A stretch of 64,000 bases of DNA from DATKUC01 sp964553615 (GTDB lineage Bacteria > Spirochaetota > Spirochaetia > DSM-27196 > DATKUC01): the NCBI GenBank assembly GCA_964553615.1, contig CAZKMA010000008.1:1-64000 (forward strand), read 5' to 3'. The notes beneath the pieces are model-generated. The model did no database searches. It was not told the origin of the DNA and saw nothing but the letters and a program-made list of their open reading frames with translations. Numbering within the stretch: position 1 is the first letter of the stretch; every line of letters begins with the position of its first letter. A program made the position numbers and the translations under genes. Of the stretch, positions 40,562-48,634 are shown piece by piece.

Positions 40562-41559
40562 GACCTGTCCAGAAAGCCTTCGATCTCGCCGGACTGACGC
40601 AACTTCTTCATCGCCTTCTCCTGAATCTGACGAACGCGTTCCCGGGTAATACCAAGAAATCTGCCCGTCTCCTCCAGGGTGAACGGTCCCTCTCCGGCCA
40701 GGCCGAAACGGAGCTGAATGATGCGCATTTCCCTTTCCGTCAGCTGCTTCAGTACCTCCTGGAGAGTCTCCTGAAGCGCCAGGTGAAACGCCGTATCGAA
40801 CGCGGTCCGCTGCCGAACGTCTTCAATGAGCTCGGCGAGACTTATCGGATTGTCACGGTCCACCGTGCTGTCGAGGGAACTTGTATCCTGGGTGAGCTGC
40901 ATCATGTGCTCAACTTTGCTCGGAGGCAAATCAAGATATTCGGCAACCTCCGCGGAACTGGGATCCCGACCAAGTTCCTGAGTCAGATGCTTGGCAACGA
41001 AGTAGCACTTCCTGATTGTATTCAGCATATGAACGGGGATGCGAATGACCCGCCCCTTATCCGCTATCGCCTTGATTACGCCCTGTCGAATCCACCACGT
41101 GGCGTAGGTCGAGAATCGGCAGCCGCGCGTATGGTCGAACCGCTCGACGGCCTCGATAAGACCTATATTCCCCTCATCGATCAGATCGAGAAGTGATAGA
41201 CCGCGATTAATGTACTTTTTTGCTACGGACACCACGAGACGAAGATTCGCATTGATCATCAGGTTTTTTTGATCACGCAATCCACTCCGCGCCAGGGATA
41301 GACGGGCTTCCCGGTCAGACAATCCGGAGGACGATGCTTCGTCCGGCTCGGATTCGATCAGCGAAATTTGCCGGCGCAGTCCGGCCATTCTGGCGCCTAT
41401 CTCGCGTTCCTGCGACATCGACAGAAGAGGATACACTGCAATCTGTTTCAGATACAGACTCAGAGGCTCGGGATCGGCAACATCGTCGAAGCCGTTCATG
41501 AAGTCCCTGTTATCAGGCTCTCTGAGTTTTGCCTTCGTGTTCGACTCTCTGTTTTCCAT
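40558..41559 (-). CDS. RNA polymerase sigma-70 family factor (group 2 type)
   Basis: 333 residues from ATG 41559; a TTG at 41592 would add 11. Regions 1.2 (PLSLYLKQIAVYPLLS), 2 (NLRLVVSVAKKYINRG, LDLIDEGNIGLIEAVERFDHTRG, FSTYATWWIRQ), 3 and 4 (GRFLGITRERVRQIQEKAMKKLR) are complete. It lacks the long region 1.1 and the non-conserved insert of the primary sigma factor, so it resembles RpoS/HrdB-like group 2 factors. Coupling to a cobalamin enzyme is odd. Regulon unknown. Confidence 0.88.
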   Translation of the reverse strand: MENRESNTKAKLREPDNRDFMNGFDDVADPEPLSLYLKQIAVYPLLSMSQEREIGARMAGLRRQISLIESEPDEASSSGLSDREARLSLARSGLRDQKNLMINANLRLVVSVAKKYINRGLSLLDLIDEGNIGLIEAVERFDHTRGCRFSTYATWWIRQGVIKAIADKGRVIRIPVHMLNTIRKCYFVAKHLTQELGRDPSSAEVAEYLDLPPSKVEHMMQLTQDTSSLDSTVDRDNPISLAELIEDVRQRTAFDTAFHLALQETLQEVLKQLTEREMRIIQLRFGLAGEGPFTLEETGRFLGITRERVRQIQEKAMKKLRQSGEIEGFLDRS

Positions 41560-41690
41560 CACCCACATCTTATTCTGACAGGTTTGGTACAATAGAGATA
41601 ATATCCGAGTTCCGGAGTGACGTCAACGAGAGAGCTGGAAACTCCGCATGCACCTGGACAGCTTGAAATTGAGATGGGGACAATGGACAT

Positions 41691-42629
41691 TTAGTCCCGA
41701 GGCGCCTTTCCGGGGTCCACGAACCGATTGTTTTTCCAGACGCTGAAATAGAGCTGTGCTCCCGTAGAAAACGGCATCCTTCCCAACCGTCCAACCGTTG
41801 CACCCGCTGCCACCTTGTCTCCCGGAGAAACGGTAATCCGATCATTTCCTCCGTAGATATACACATATCCGGACGAAGACTGGATGAATACGACGCGACC
41901 GAATGTTGTGTATGGGCCGGTATAGATTACACGACCTGAAGCCACCGCCGTGACCGCGTCGCCCGGCTTACCGTGTATCAGTATGCCCGGGAATTTGCCG
42001 GAAAGAACGTAGCGAGGTCCTGCGTGGGGCCACAATTCGCTGCTGTTCCCGTCGCTCACTATCGGCTTTGCGGAAACGGGAAGCTTGATTCCTCCGTCGG
42101 TGTCTTTGCTTACAGGCACAGAAGGAATCGATGGGACCGACGCTGTTTCGCCGCGCTCGCCGCCTTCGGACTCATGAGACCCGGTTTTCCCGGTAAGACC
42201 CGACACCTGCACGAATCTCGCACTCTTTTCGGATGGACTGCCATTTCCACCGCTTGTCCCACCACCGGGAATCTTTATCACCTCTCCAACGCGCAGGAGA
42301 TGATCTGCGCCGAATGAGTTTTCCTTGAGCAGTTTATCGAGAGAGATTCCGTGTTCCCGTGCAATGCCGTACAGCGTATCGCCTGACTTTACCGTGTACC
42401 GGGTAGCCGACGAAGGAATCTTCAGTACTGTCCCAACCCTGAGAAAACGTGGATTGTCTATTTTGTTCAGATGCAGCAGGGAGTCCGGGCTCACGTCGAA
42501 CTCTCTTGCAATGGAATAGATGGTTTCGTTTTGCGCAACCACGTGAGTCGACGCCTGTCCGAAGGCAGAGGCAGACAGCGCACACGCGCCGGTGATGACG
42601 ATGATAGGCAGAATTAATCGTACTCGCAT
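41691..42629 (-). CDS. LysM-LysM-LytM (degenerate M23) protein
   Basis: 312 residues with a signal peptide (1-24). Two LysM peptidoglycan-binding repeats (HVVAQNETIYSIAREF... and YTVKSGDTLYGIAREHG), a Gly/Ser/Pro-rich linker, and a C-terminal LytM/M23 domain (LSGKFPGILIHGKPGDAV to the end). The family HxH metal motif (HLHFE) reads QLYFSV here and the first H-x-x-x-D is also absent. It is therefore probably not a peptidase but an NlpD/EnvC-like activator of cell-wall amidases. Confidence 0.82.
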   Translation of the reverse strand: MRVRLILPIIVITGACALSASAFGQASTHVVAQNETIYSIAREFDVSPDSLLHLNKIDNPRFLRVGTVLKIPSSATRYTVKSGDTLYGIAREHGISLDKLLKENSFGADHLLRVGEVIKIPGGGTSGGNGSPSEKSARFVQVSGLTGKTGSHESEGGERGETASVPSIPSVPVSKDTDGGIKLPVSAKPIVSDGNSSELWPHAGPRYVLSGKFPGILIHGKPGDAVTAVASGRVIYTGPYTTFGRVVFIQSSSGYVYIYGGNDRITVSPGDKVAAGATVGRLGRMPFSTGAQLYFSVWKNNRFVDPGKAPRD

Positions 42630-42894
42630 GGTCGGTTTCTCTGACTACATCTTCGGCAGACCCGCCCGGAAAGTTGACCCCGCGAACGCGAGTGCGAGGG
42701 CGACGGCAGCGGACTTCGACGACGGGCGTCGGCAACGGGCCCAACGTACACGCTCCGTACTACCGAGCCAGATACTCATGCATCCCTGCCAGGCGCGTCA
42801 CCGGCTGGGGGACGCGCCGCACCACTCAGTGCGGCTGCCAAACGGTCCAGCGTGATTCGACAAAGGATCCCCTTAAGACCTGCACCCATGGACC
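42630..42894. other. Intergenic, no gene seen
   Basis: GC-rich stretch between the LysM gene start and the tRNA terminator. The LysM gene promoter should be here, but I see no convincing -35/-10 pair and no ORF that looks real. Confidence 0.4.
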
Positions 42895-42925
42895 AAAAAA
42901 AAGGCCGCATCTTTGAGAAGCGGCC
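42895..42925 (-). terminator. Terminator downstream of tRNA-Pro
   Basis: On the minus strand, GGCCGC (42925-42920) pairs with GCGGCC (42908-42903) across an 11-base loop, followed by eight T. Confidence 0.9.
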
Positions 42926-43002
42926 ACACTTTTCCATCGGGCTGGGCGGAGGAAGCGAAGCGCCCCCGCGAAACAAATTGGTTGATTCTTATCGACAGAG
43001 AT

Positions 43003-43074
43003 CGGGCTGGGCGGATTCGAACCGCCGGCCTCTTGGTCCCGAACCAAGCGCGCTAGCCACTGCGCTACAGCCCG
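43003..43074 (-). tRNA. tRNA-Pro (anticodon CGG)
   Basis: 72-base cloverleaf: acceptor stem CGGGCTG/CAGCCCG (7 bp), D arm GCGC-N8-GCGC, anticodon stem-loop CTTGG-TTCGGGA-CCAAG giving anticodon CGG, variable loop of five, T arm GGCGG-TTCGAAT-CCGCC. CCA is not encoded. Reads codon CCG. Confidence 0.93.
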
Positions 43075-43105
43075 AAAAAAAAGCCCCGCGTTTATTCGCG
43101 GGGCT
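43075..43105 (-). terminator. Hairpin with T-run between the two tRNAs
   Basis: On the minus strand AGCCCCGCG (43105-43097) pairs with CGCGGGGCT (43090-43082) across six bases, followed by T8 ending right at the first base of tRNA-Pro. Confidence 0.88.
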
Positions 43106-43117
43106 GGCTCGCGAGAC

Positions 43118-43190
43118 GGGAGCGACGGGGCTTGAACCCGCGATCTCCGGCTTGACAGGCCGGCGCGATAACCAGCTTCGCCACGCCCCC
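43118..43190 (-). tRNA. tRNA-Asp (anticodon GTC)
   Basis: 73-base cloverleaf: acceptor GGGGGCG/CGCTCCC (one G-U), D arm GCGA-N9-GCGC-like, anticodon arm CCGGC-CTGTCAA-GCCGG giving GTC, T arm GCGGG-TTCAAGC-CCCGT. CCA not encoded. Confidence 0.93.
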
Positions 43191-43203
43191 GTTACGGAGA
43201 TGA

Positions 43204-43232
43204 ACTATAGCCAAAAAGGTTTTTGATGTCAA
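43204..43232 (-). promoter_or_regulatory. Sigma-70 promoter of tRNA-Asp
   Basis: On the minus strand, perfect TTGACA (43232-43227), 17-base spacer, TATAGT (43209-43204), 13 bases before the mature tRNA 5' end. Confidence 0.9.
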
Positions 43233-43465
43233 CCCTTCTGAAATCCTCATTGGAATCCGGCGTTGACCCCATTTTCGGCCCCCGGACTACCAATTTACAT
43301 TGTGGCAGAAGCACCAGCCCGGTTGAAACGGAGGAGCTTCTCCTCAGCCGATATGCAATTCCATTGGTCGCGGCAACGTCCTATGAAACGGGCACAGACG
43401 CGCGATAGCATGCCAGTTGACGTTGCCGTGTCAAAATGAGAATTGCTGGCCCCGGACCGCTTTCA

Positions 43466-43493
43466 TTGACATCCGCGGCGCTTTCCTGATACT
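43466..43493 (+). promoter_or_regulatory. Promoter of the PpiC-type isomerase gene
   Basis: Perfect TTGACA (43466-43471), 16-base spacer, GATACT (43488-43493), about 39 bases before the start codon. The remaining 43233-43465 carries no gene I can support. Confidence 0.6.
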
Positions 43494-43531
43494 GTGAGCA
43501 ATACTCTGCACTCGCAGCCAAAGGGATACGT

Positions 43532-45067
43532 ATGGCCTCAAATCAACGCAAATCCAACGAGCCGAAGAACACAGCTCCGAAGAAGAAAGACAAAGGCGGG
43601 CGGCGCACTACCGCCATCTGGATTTTCAGTTTCATCATACTCGTTGTAATCGTGGTAACCTTCATTGGTGCTCCGGCAATTTCCGGAACCGCCGGCGGAA
43701 ACAAGATGGTCTTCGGTTCCTACGCCGGTCACGAAATTGTCTATTCACCAGGCAACTATCTCGACCATCAGAAGAATCTCATTGCGCAGAGACTTCGGGA
43801 CAGCGGTCAGGATACCAATTCCCAATCCGCACTGTATCAGGTGTGGCGAAGTGCGTTTATAAACACCGCGTTCCACGAAGCCGTAATGATCCAGGCTCAA
43901 AAGAGCGGACTTGTCGTTTCTGAAAGTGCTATCGATCAGCAAATTGCACAGGATCCGCAATTTCTCGATCAGAACGGCCAGTTCAGCATACAGAAATACA
44001 ACCAGTCGACAACCGCGGACAAGTACCGGCTCCGCGGGTATTTGCGGCAGGAGTTGGTCCAGCAGGAATACATAAATGACGAGCTGAACGGCCTTCATTT
44101 CAGCGCTGCGGCGGAGAAATTTGTCGCGGATATGAGTTCACCTGAGCGGCGATTCAATCTCGTCTCCTATTCCTACGCAGACTTTCCGGAGTCAAAAGTC
44201 ATCGAATACGGAAAGGCGAACGACCAGAAGTTCGAACGCATCAATCTATCGGTCATAACGCTCCACTCGAACGAATCTGAAGCGAAGGCGATTCATGAAC
44301 AGCTGGTGAACAAGACTGCAAGTTTCGCAGACCTTGCGCGCGCCCACTCCGCAGACATGTACGCCAACAAGGGCGGTGACATGGGATGGACGCACTACTA
44401 CGAGCTGGCAACGGATTTTTCCGATCCGACTGTACTGAATAAGGTATTCGCCCTGAAAGCCGGTGAAATCAGCGGCGTTCTGAAAACCACTTACGGTTGG
44501 GTAATCTACCAGGTGAACGATCCCGCGCAGAAGCCCGATTTCTCGAACAAGGACACCCTGAAGACGATTCGTGACTACATGAACTCGTTTCAACGTGGGA
44601 TTATCGAAGACTACCTTGTTGCACAGGAAAAGGACATAAAGAAGAACGCCGAGAAGAGCGACCTTGCCGGAGCCGCACAGGCGGCGGGTAAATCAATATC
44701 GCTTACGGACTTCTTCCCGGTAAACTACGGCAACGAACCACTGTTCCCGAGCGTAAAGGCTGTCGAGCCGAAACTTCCCGTGGCCTCCGGGGCATCCCGA
44801 GAAGACTTTTTCCGAAAACTGTTCGAGCTCAAAGGGACACAAATATCGGATCCGATCGTGCTCGGGGATCATGTCATGATCTTCCAGATGGCGGACGAAC
44901 GAACTGCACCGGCAGATGCCGTCAAGAAGGTCGAAACAAACTTCCCACTTGCAGCGCAAAAATTCCAGTCCCAGGACGTTCAGAGCGCCATCTTTGATAC
45001 CAATCTTCTGGTCGACAATTTTAACCAGATCTTTTCGAAGTACCTGTACACGCCGCAGAAGCAGTAG
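43532..45067 (+). CDS. PpiC/SurA-type peptidyl-prolyl isomerase
   Basis: 511 residues. A basic, Lys-rich cytoplasmic N-terminus (1-25) is followed by one membrane anchor (TAIWIFSFIILVVIVVTFIG, 27-46), as in PpiD. A SurA-N-like helical region (~60-200) precedes a rotamase domain (~235-330): RINLSVITLHSNESEAKAIHEQL, ADLARAHSADMYANKGGDMGW, LKAGEISGVLKTTYGWVIYQV. A further C-terminal chaperone region follows. Periplasmic foldase tethered to the inner membrane, helping outer-membrane proteins fold. Three bases separate it from the DUF115 gene. Confidence 0.88.
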   Translation: MASNQRKSNEPKNTAPKKKDKGGRRTTAIWIFSFIILVVIVVTFIGAPAISGTAGGNKMVFGSYAGHEIVYSPGNYLDHQKNLIAQRLRDSGQDTNSQSALYQVWRSAFINTAFHEAVMIQAQKSGLVVSESAIDQQIAQDPQFLDQNGQFSIQKYNQSTTADKYRLRGYLRQELVQQEYINDELNGLHFSAAAEKFVADMSSPERRFNLVSYSYADFPESKVIEYGKANDQKFERINLSVITLHSNESEAKAIHEQLVNKTASFADLARAHSADMYANKGGDMGWTHYYELATDFSDPTVLNKVFALKAGEISGVLKTTYGWVIYQVNDPAQKPDFSNKDTLKTIRDYMNSFQRGIIEDYLVAQEKDIKKNAEKSDLAGAAQAAGKSISLTDFFPVNYGNEPLFPSVKAVEPKLPVASGASREDFFRKLFELKGTQISDPIVLGDHVMIFQMADERTAPADAVKKVETNFPLAAQKFQSQDVQSAIFDTNLLVDNFNQIFSKYLYTPQKQ

Positions 45068-45070
45068 TGC

Positions 45071-46759
45071 ATGACTGACGACCTGCCCCGTCTGCTCAAC
45101 GCAGATGGGGAAACTCAGGTACGATATCGCGGAAAGAACCTCTATTCACCCATGGGTCCGGCGACTGCAGCTGTTCGTCGGGTCCGGGCGGTATCCATAA
45201 GACCGAACACCCTCATCCTCGTTCCGTCCCCGGTCTTGTGTTACGGCATTGCGGAACTCATAGAGCGGCTGCCCGAAGAGTGCCATATCGTTTGTGTGGA
45301 AGCCGACGAGAATCTCATGGCACTCACACTGCAACATGCTACGCCTCACCTGCTCAATCATCCGGCCGTATCGTTTGTTCGCGTCGACACGGCAGAGGGA
45401 CTCTCCAATTTTCTTCATGAGCAGATCCCGCTGGCAACTTTCCGGAGAGTTGTGGTTCTCCCACTGTCCGGAGGGTATTCACTGAATAGTGAAATATATC
45501 GAAACCTCGCATCCGCGGTTGAACACGACATCCGCATTCACTGGCAGAATCGCCTCACCGGAACGTACATGGGCAGGCTTTGGGTCCGAAACACCTTCAG
45601 GAACTTGCCGCTTCTGAGTAGAACTCATGACGTATCGACACTGCACACCGAATTACCGGTAGTCGTTGCAGGTGCAGGCGAATCACTCGAGGCCGCGCTC
45701 CCATGGATCCGGCAATTTCGTTCAGGCCTCTTTCTTCTCGCTGCGGACACAGCCGCAAGTGCGCTGGTTCAGTCGGGAATAAACCCGGATTTCGTGGTCA
45801 CGGTCGAAGCGCAGTGGGCAAATATCCAGGACTTCGTTGGACTGAAACGTACTCCGATTGTCCTTGCAGGAGACCTCTCCGGCCATCCGGCCCCATTTCG
45901 ACTCTTCCCGAGTTCCATGCACGGGACCTTCCTTTCCGAATTTGCCCCCACGGCGCTGATCCGACGTCTGAAAGAAGCAAACATAGTTCGGACAATCGTG
46001 CCGCCCCTGGGGTCCGTCGGAGTGGTTGCGGTACACCTTGCCCAAAGAATCACTTCATCCACGATCCTCCTCGTCGGTCTCGATTTCGCCTATCGACGAG
46101 GAAAAACTCACGCCCGTGGAACCCCGATGCACACCCGCCTTCTGCGAACAGGACACCGTCTTTCACCAAACAGCAGCTACGAACTCTCCATATCGCGGCC
46201 GTCTCTTCGCCTGGGACTACCGTCTGACGGTCCCTTTGTAACCGATCCTGTTCTCTACTCCTACGCAGAAAACCTTAAGCGTCTGATCGGTGAGAATCGG
46301 CGAATACATGTTGTCGGGAATAGCGGCGTGGATATCGGGGCGCCCCGAATACTTACGTCCGAAGAGTTTCGGAATCAGCTGGAAAAGAAATCCGGTCATG
46401 CAGAGAGAAATGATTCCGGGAAGGCGTGGGAATCCGTGCCGGCGGAAGAAGACTGGCCCGGCATCATGGATCGTGTAAGACTGTTTCTTGACAGTGAGCT
46501 TTCACTTGTTGAGACGACCGCCGCCCGTATCATATCGTATCTCAACGGACGACACACGATACCCGGTGCGTGGGAAGCGCTCGTACCACAGCTGGAAATG
46601 GTGGACTATATCTACCTGGACTTTCCCGACGGCGCCACCGGGGCAATGAAGAGTGAATCTTTCCTCAAACGCGCGCTCGGGAGCGCGTATGGCTACATTC
46701 GAACAATCAGGCAGGCACGCGAGATGGCAGATGGAATGGGGAACGATGGCTCCGCTTAA
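45071..46759 (+). CDS. DUF115 / MptE-like motility accessory protein
   Basis: 562 residues, cytoplasmic. DUF115 (6-hydroxymethylpterin pyrophosphokinase MptE-like / motility accessory factor family): LPVVVAGAGESLEAALPWI, LLAADTAASALVQSGINPDFVVTVE (split across two strands), LVGLDFAYRRGKTHARG. Family members (Maf) are needed for flagellar glycosylation or motility in several bacteria, and spirochaetes carry copies of this size. Here it follows the PpiC gene by three bases, likely one operon, and overlaps the convergent lepA by four bases. Confidence 0.82.
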   Translation: MTDDLPRLLNADGETQVRYRGKNLYSPMGPATAAVRRVRAVSIRPNTLILVPSPVLCYGIAELIERLPEECHIVCVEADENLMALTLQHATPHLLNHPAVSFVRVDTAEGLSNFLHEQIPLATFRRVVVLPLSGGYSLNSEIYRNLASAVEHDIRIHWQNRLTGTYMGRLWVRNTFRNLPLLSRTHDVSTLHTELPVVVAGAGESLEAALPWIRQFRSGLFLLAADTAASALVQSGINPDFVVTVEAQWANIQDFVGLKRTPIVLAGDLSGHPAPFRLFPSSMHGTFLSEFAPTALIRRLKEANIVRTIVPPLGSVGVVAVHLAQRITSSTILLVGLDFAYRRGKTHARGTPMHTRLLRTGHRLSPNSSYELSISRPSLRLGLPSDGPFVTDPVLYSYAENLKRLIGENRRIHVVGNSGVDIGAPRILTSEEFRNQLEKKSGHAERNDSGKAWESVPAEEDWPGIMDRVRLFLDSELSLVETTAARIISYLNGRHTIPGAWEALVPQLEMVDYIYLDFPDGATGAMKSESFLKRALGSAYGYIRTIRQAREMADGMGNDGSA

Positions 46760-48561
46760 TCTTCTTCCGTAGTCTTGAGCACAGTCAGAAACGCGGTTTG
46801 CGGCAACTCCACATTACCTACCATCTTCATCCGCTTCTTTCCCTCTTTTTGTTTCTCCAGAAGCTTCCGCTTCCGCGTTATGTCTCCGCCGTAACACTTC
46901 GCAGTTACGTCCTTGCGAAGCGGCGCAATGGTTTCCCTGGCAATGATCTGGCTCCCGATAGCCCCTTGAATCGGAATCTTGAACTGATGACGCGGGATCT
47001 CATCCCGGAGTCGCTTACATATTATCCGGGCTCGCTGTTGGGCACTCGGCCGATACACGAGCTGTGACAGCGCATCCACCGGTTTTCCGTTCAACAGAAT
47101 ATCGAGCCGGACCAGATCGGTCGGCTGGTAACCACGAACCTCGTAGTCAAACGACGCATAGCCGCGGCTCACGGACTTCAGCCGATCATAGAAATCGTAC
47201 AGAACCTCGGAAAGGGGCATCTCATAGATTACCTCAACACGCTTCTCGTCAAGATAGATCATGTCCTTCTGCACCGCGCGTTTTTCCATTGCAAGCGACA
47301 TGACATTTCCAAGATAGGTCGTTGGGGAAATGATCGACGCCTTGATGTATGGTTCCTCCGTCTCATCAATCATTGCCACATCCGGCAGATCCTGAGGATT
47401 GTCGAGAAAGATCTCCTCGCCGGTTTTCATACGGATATGGTACCGGACCGAAGGCGCGGTGAACACGATTGACAGCCCGAACTCCCGTTCAATACGCTCC
47501 TGCACAACCTCAAGATGAAGCAACCCGAGAAATCCACATCGAAAACCGAATCCAAGCGCCGCAGAAGAGTCTTTTTCGTAGATCAGGGACGCGTCGTTGA
47601 GTTTCAGCTTCTCCATTGCCTTCACGAACTCGTCGTAGTCATTCGCGTCCACCGGATAGATCGAAGAAAACACGAACGGTTTCACTTCACGATAACCAGG
47701 AAGAGGTCCATCACACGGACGATCGCGATCGGTAATTGTGTCGCCGACTCGCACATCCGCAATGTTCTTGATACCTGCAAACAAGTATCCGACATCGCCT
47801 GCCGCTAGAGAATCCGTCTTCTCCATCGCAATCCTGAAATGTCCGATCTCTTCAATCTCGTGGACCGTCTCTCCGCGCCACAGGCGCACAGTCTGCCCCT
47901 GCCGCATGATACCCTCGAACACCCGTATGTGAACAACGACACCACGATACGGATCGTACTCCGAGTCGAAGATCAGCGCCTTCAGAGGATTCTCCGAATC
48001 GCCCGACGGTGGCGGAACCTGCTTCACAATGACCTCGAGCAGCTCGTCTATTCCGGTCCCTATCTTGGCCGAAACCAGCATGGCCAGGTCGGCATCCAGT
48101 CCCAGTTCGTGATCAATCTGGTGCCGGACCGAATCGATGTCGGCGCCGGGCAGATCAATCTTGTTGATGACCGGAATGATTTCCAGGTTGTGCTCAAGTG
48201 CCAGATACATATTCGAGAGCGTCTGAGCTTCGACCCCCTGAGTCGCGTCGATGAGAAGAAGCGCTCCCTCACACGCGGAAATTGCACGCGAAACCTCATA
48301 CGAGAAATCGACATGTCCGGGAGTGTCCACCAGATTCAGCTGATAGATTGTCCCGTCGGCTCCAACATAGGGTATGGCAATAGCCTGAGACTTGATGGTT
48401 ATCCCACGCTCCCGTTCGATATCCATGCTGTCAAGGATCTGGTCCTTGAAGTAACGATCCTCGACCATTTTGGCCTTCTGGATGAACCTATCGGCGAGAG
48501 TCGACTTTCCGTGATCGATATGGGCAATGATGCAGAAGTTGCGTATGTTTGTTTGTTTCAT
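46756..48561 (-). CDS. lepA: Elongation factor 4 (LepA)
   Basis: 601 residues, full length. GTPase motifs: IAHIDHGKSTLADR (P-loop), DTPGHVDF (G3) and NKIDLPGA (G4). The LepA-specific C-terminal domain is present (DVTAKCYGGDITRKRKLLEKQKEGKKRMK, shown by its ends). A ribosome-binding GTPase acting in elongation and 30S assembly. It is convergent with the DUF115 gene by a four-base overlap. Confidence 0.97.
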   Translation of the reverse strand: MKQTNIRNFCIIAHIDHGKSTLADRFIQKAKMVEDRYFKDQILDSMDIERERGITIKSQAIAIPYVGADGTIYQLNLVDTPGHVDFSYEVSRAISACEGALLLIDATQGVEAQTLSNMYLALEHNLEIIPVINKIDLPGADIDSVRHQIDHELGLDADLAMLVSAKIGTGIDELLEVIVKQVPPPSGDSENPLKALIFDSEYDPYRGVVVHIRVFEGIMRQGQTVRLWRGETVHEIEEIGHFRIAMEKTDSLAAGDVGYLFAGIKNIADVRVGDTITDRDRPCDGPLPGYREVKPFVFSSIYPVDANDYDEFVKAMEKLKLNDASLIYEKDSSAALGFGFRCGFLGLLHLEVVQERIEREFGLSIVFTAPSVRYHIRMKTGEEIFLDNPQDLPDVAMIDETEEPYIKASIISPTTYLGNVMSLAMEKRAVQKDMIYLDEKRVEVIYEMPLSEVLYDFYDRLKSVSRGYASFDYEVRGYQPTDLVRLDILLNGKPVDALSQLVYRPSAQQRARIICKRLRDEIPRHQFKIPIQGAIGSQIIARETIAPLRKDVTAKCYGGDITRKRKLLEKQKEGKKRMKMVGNVELPQTAFLTVLKTTEED

Positions 48562-48602
48562 GTCAGCGGTCAGGCGTTACTATACCGGAAAATGTGCTCT
48601 TC

Positions 48603-48634
48603 GTGAAGTATCAACACGGTTGTTGATACTTCAC
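48603..48634 (-). repeat. 14-bp hairpin over a kinase stop codon, repeat copy 2
   Basis: GTGAAGTATCAACA and TGTTGATACTTCAC form a perfect 14-bp stem with a four-base loop. The TGA stop of the hybrid kinase lies in the stem. Bases 48610-48631 are identical (reverse complement) to 11539-11560. It may act as a 3' mRNA hairpin for the kinase gene; no T-run follows. Confidence 0.75.
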
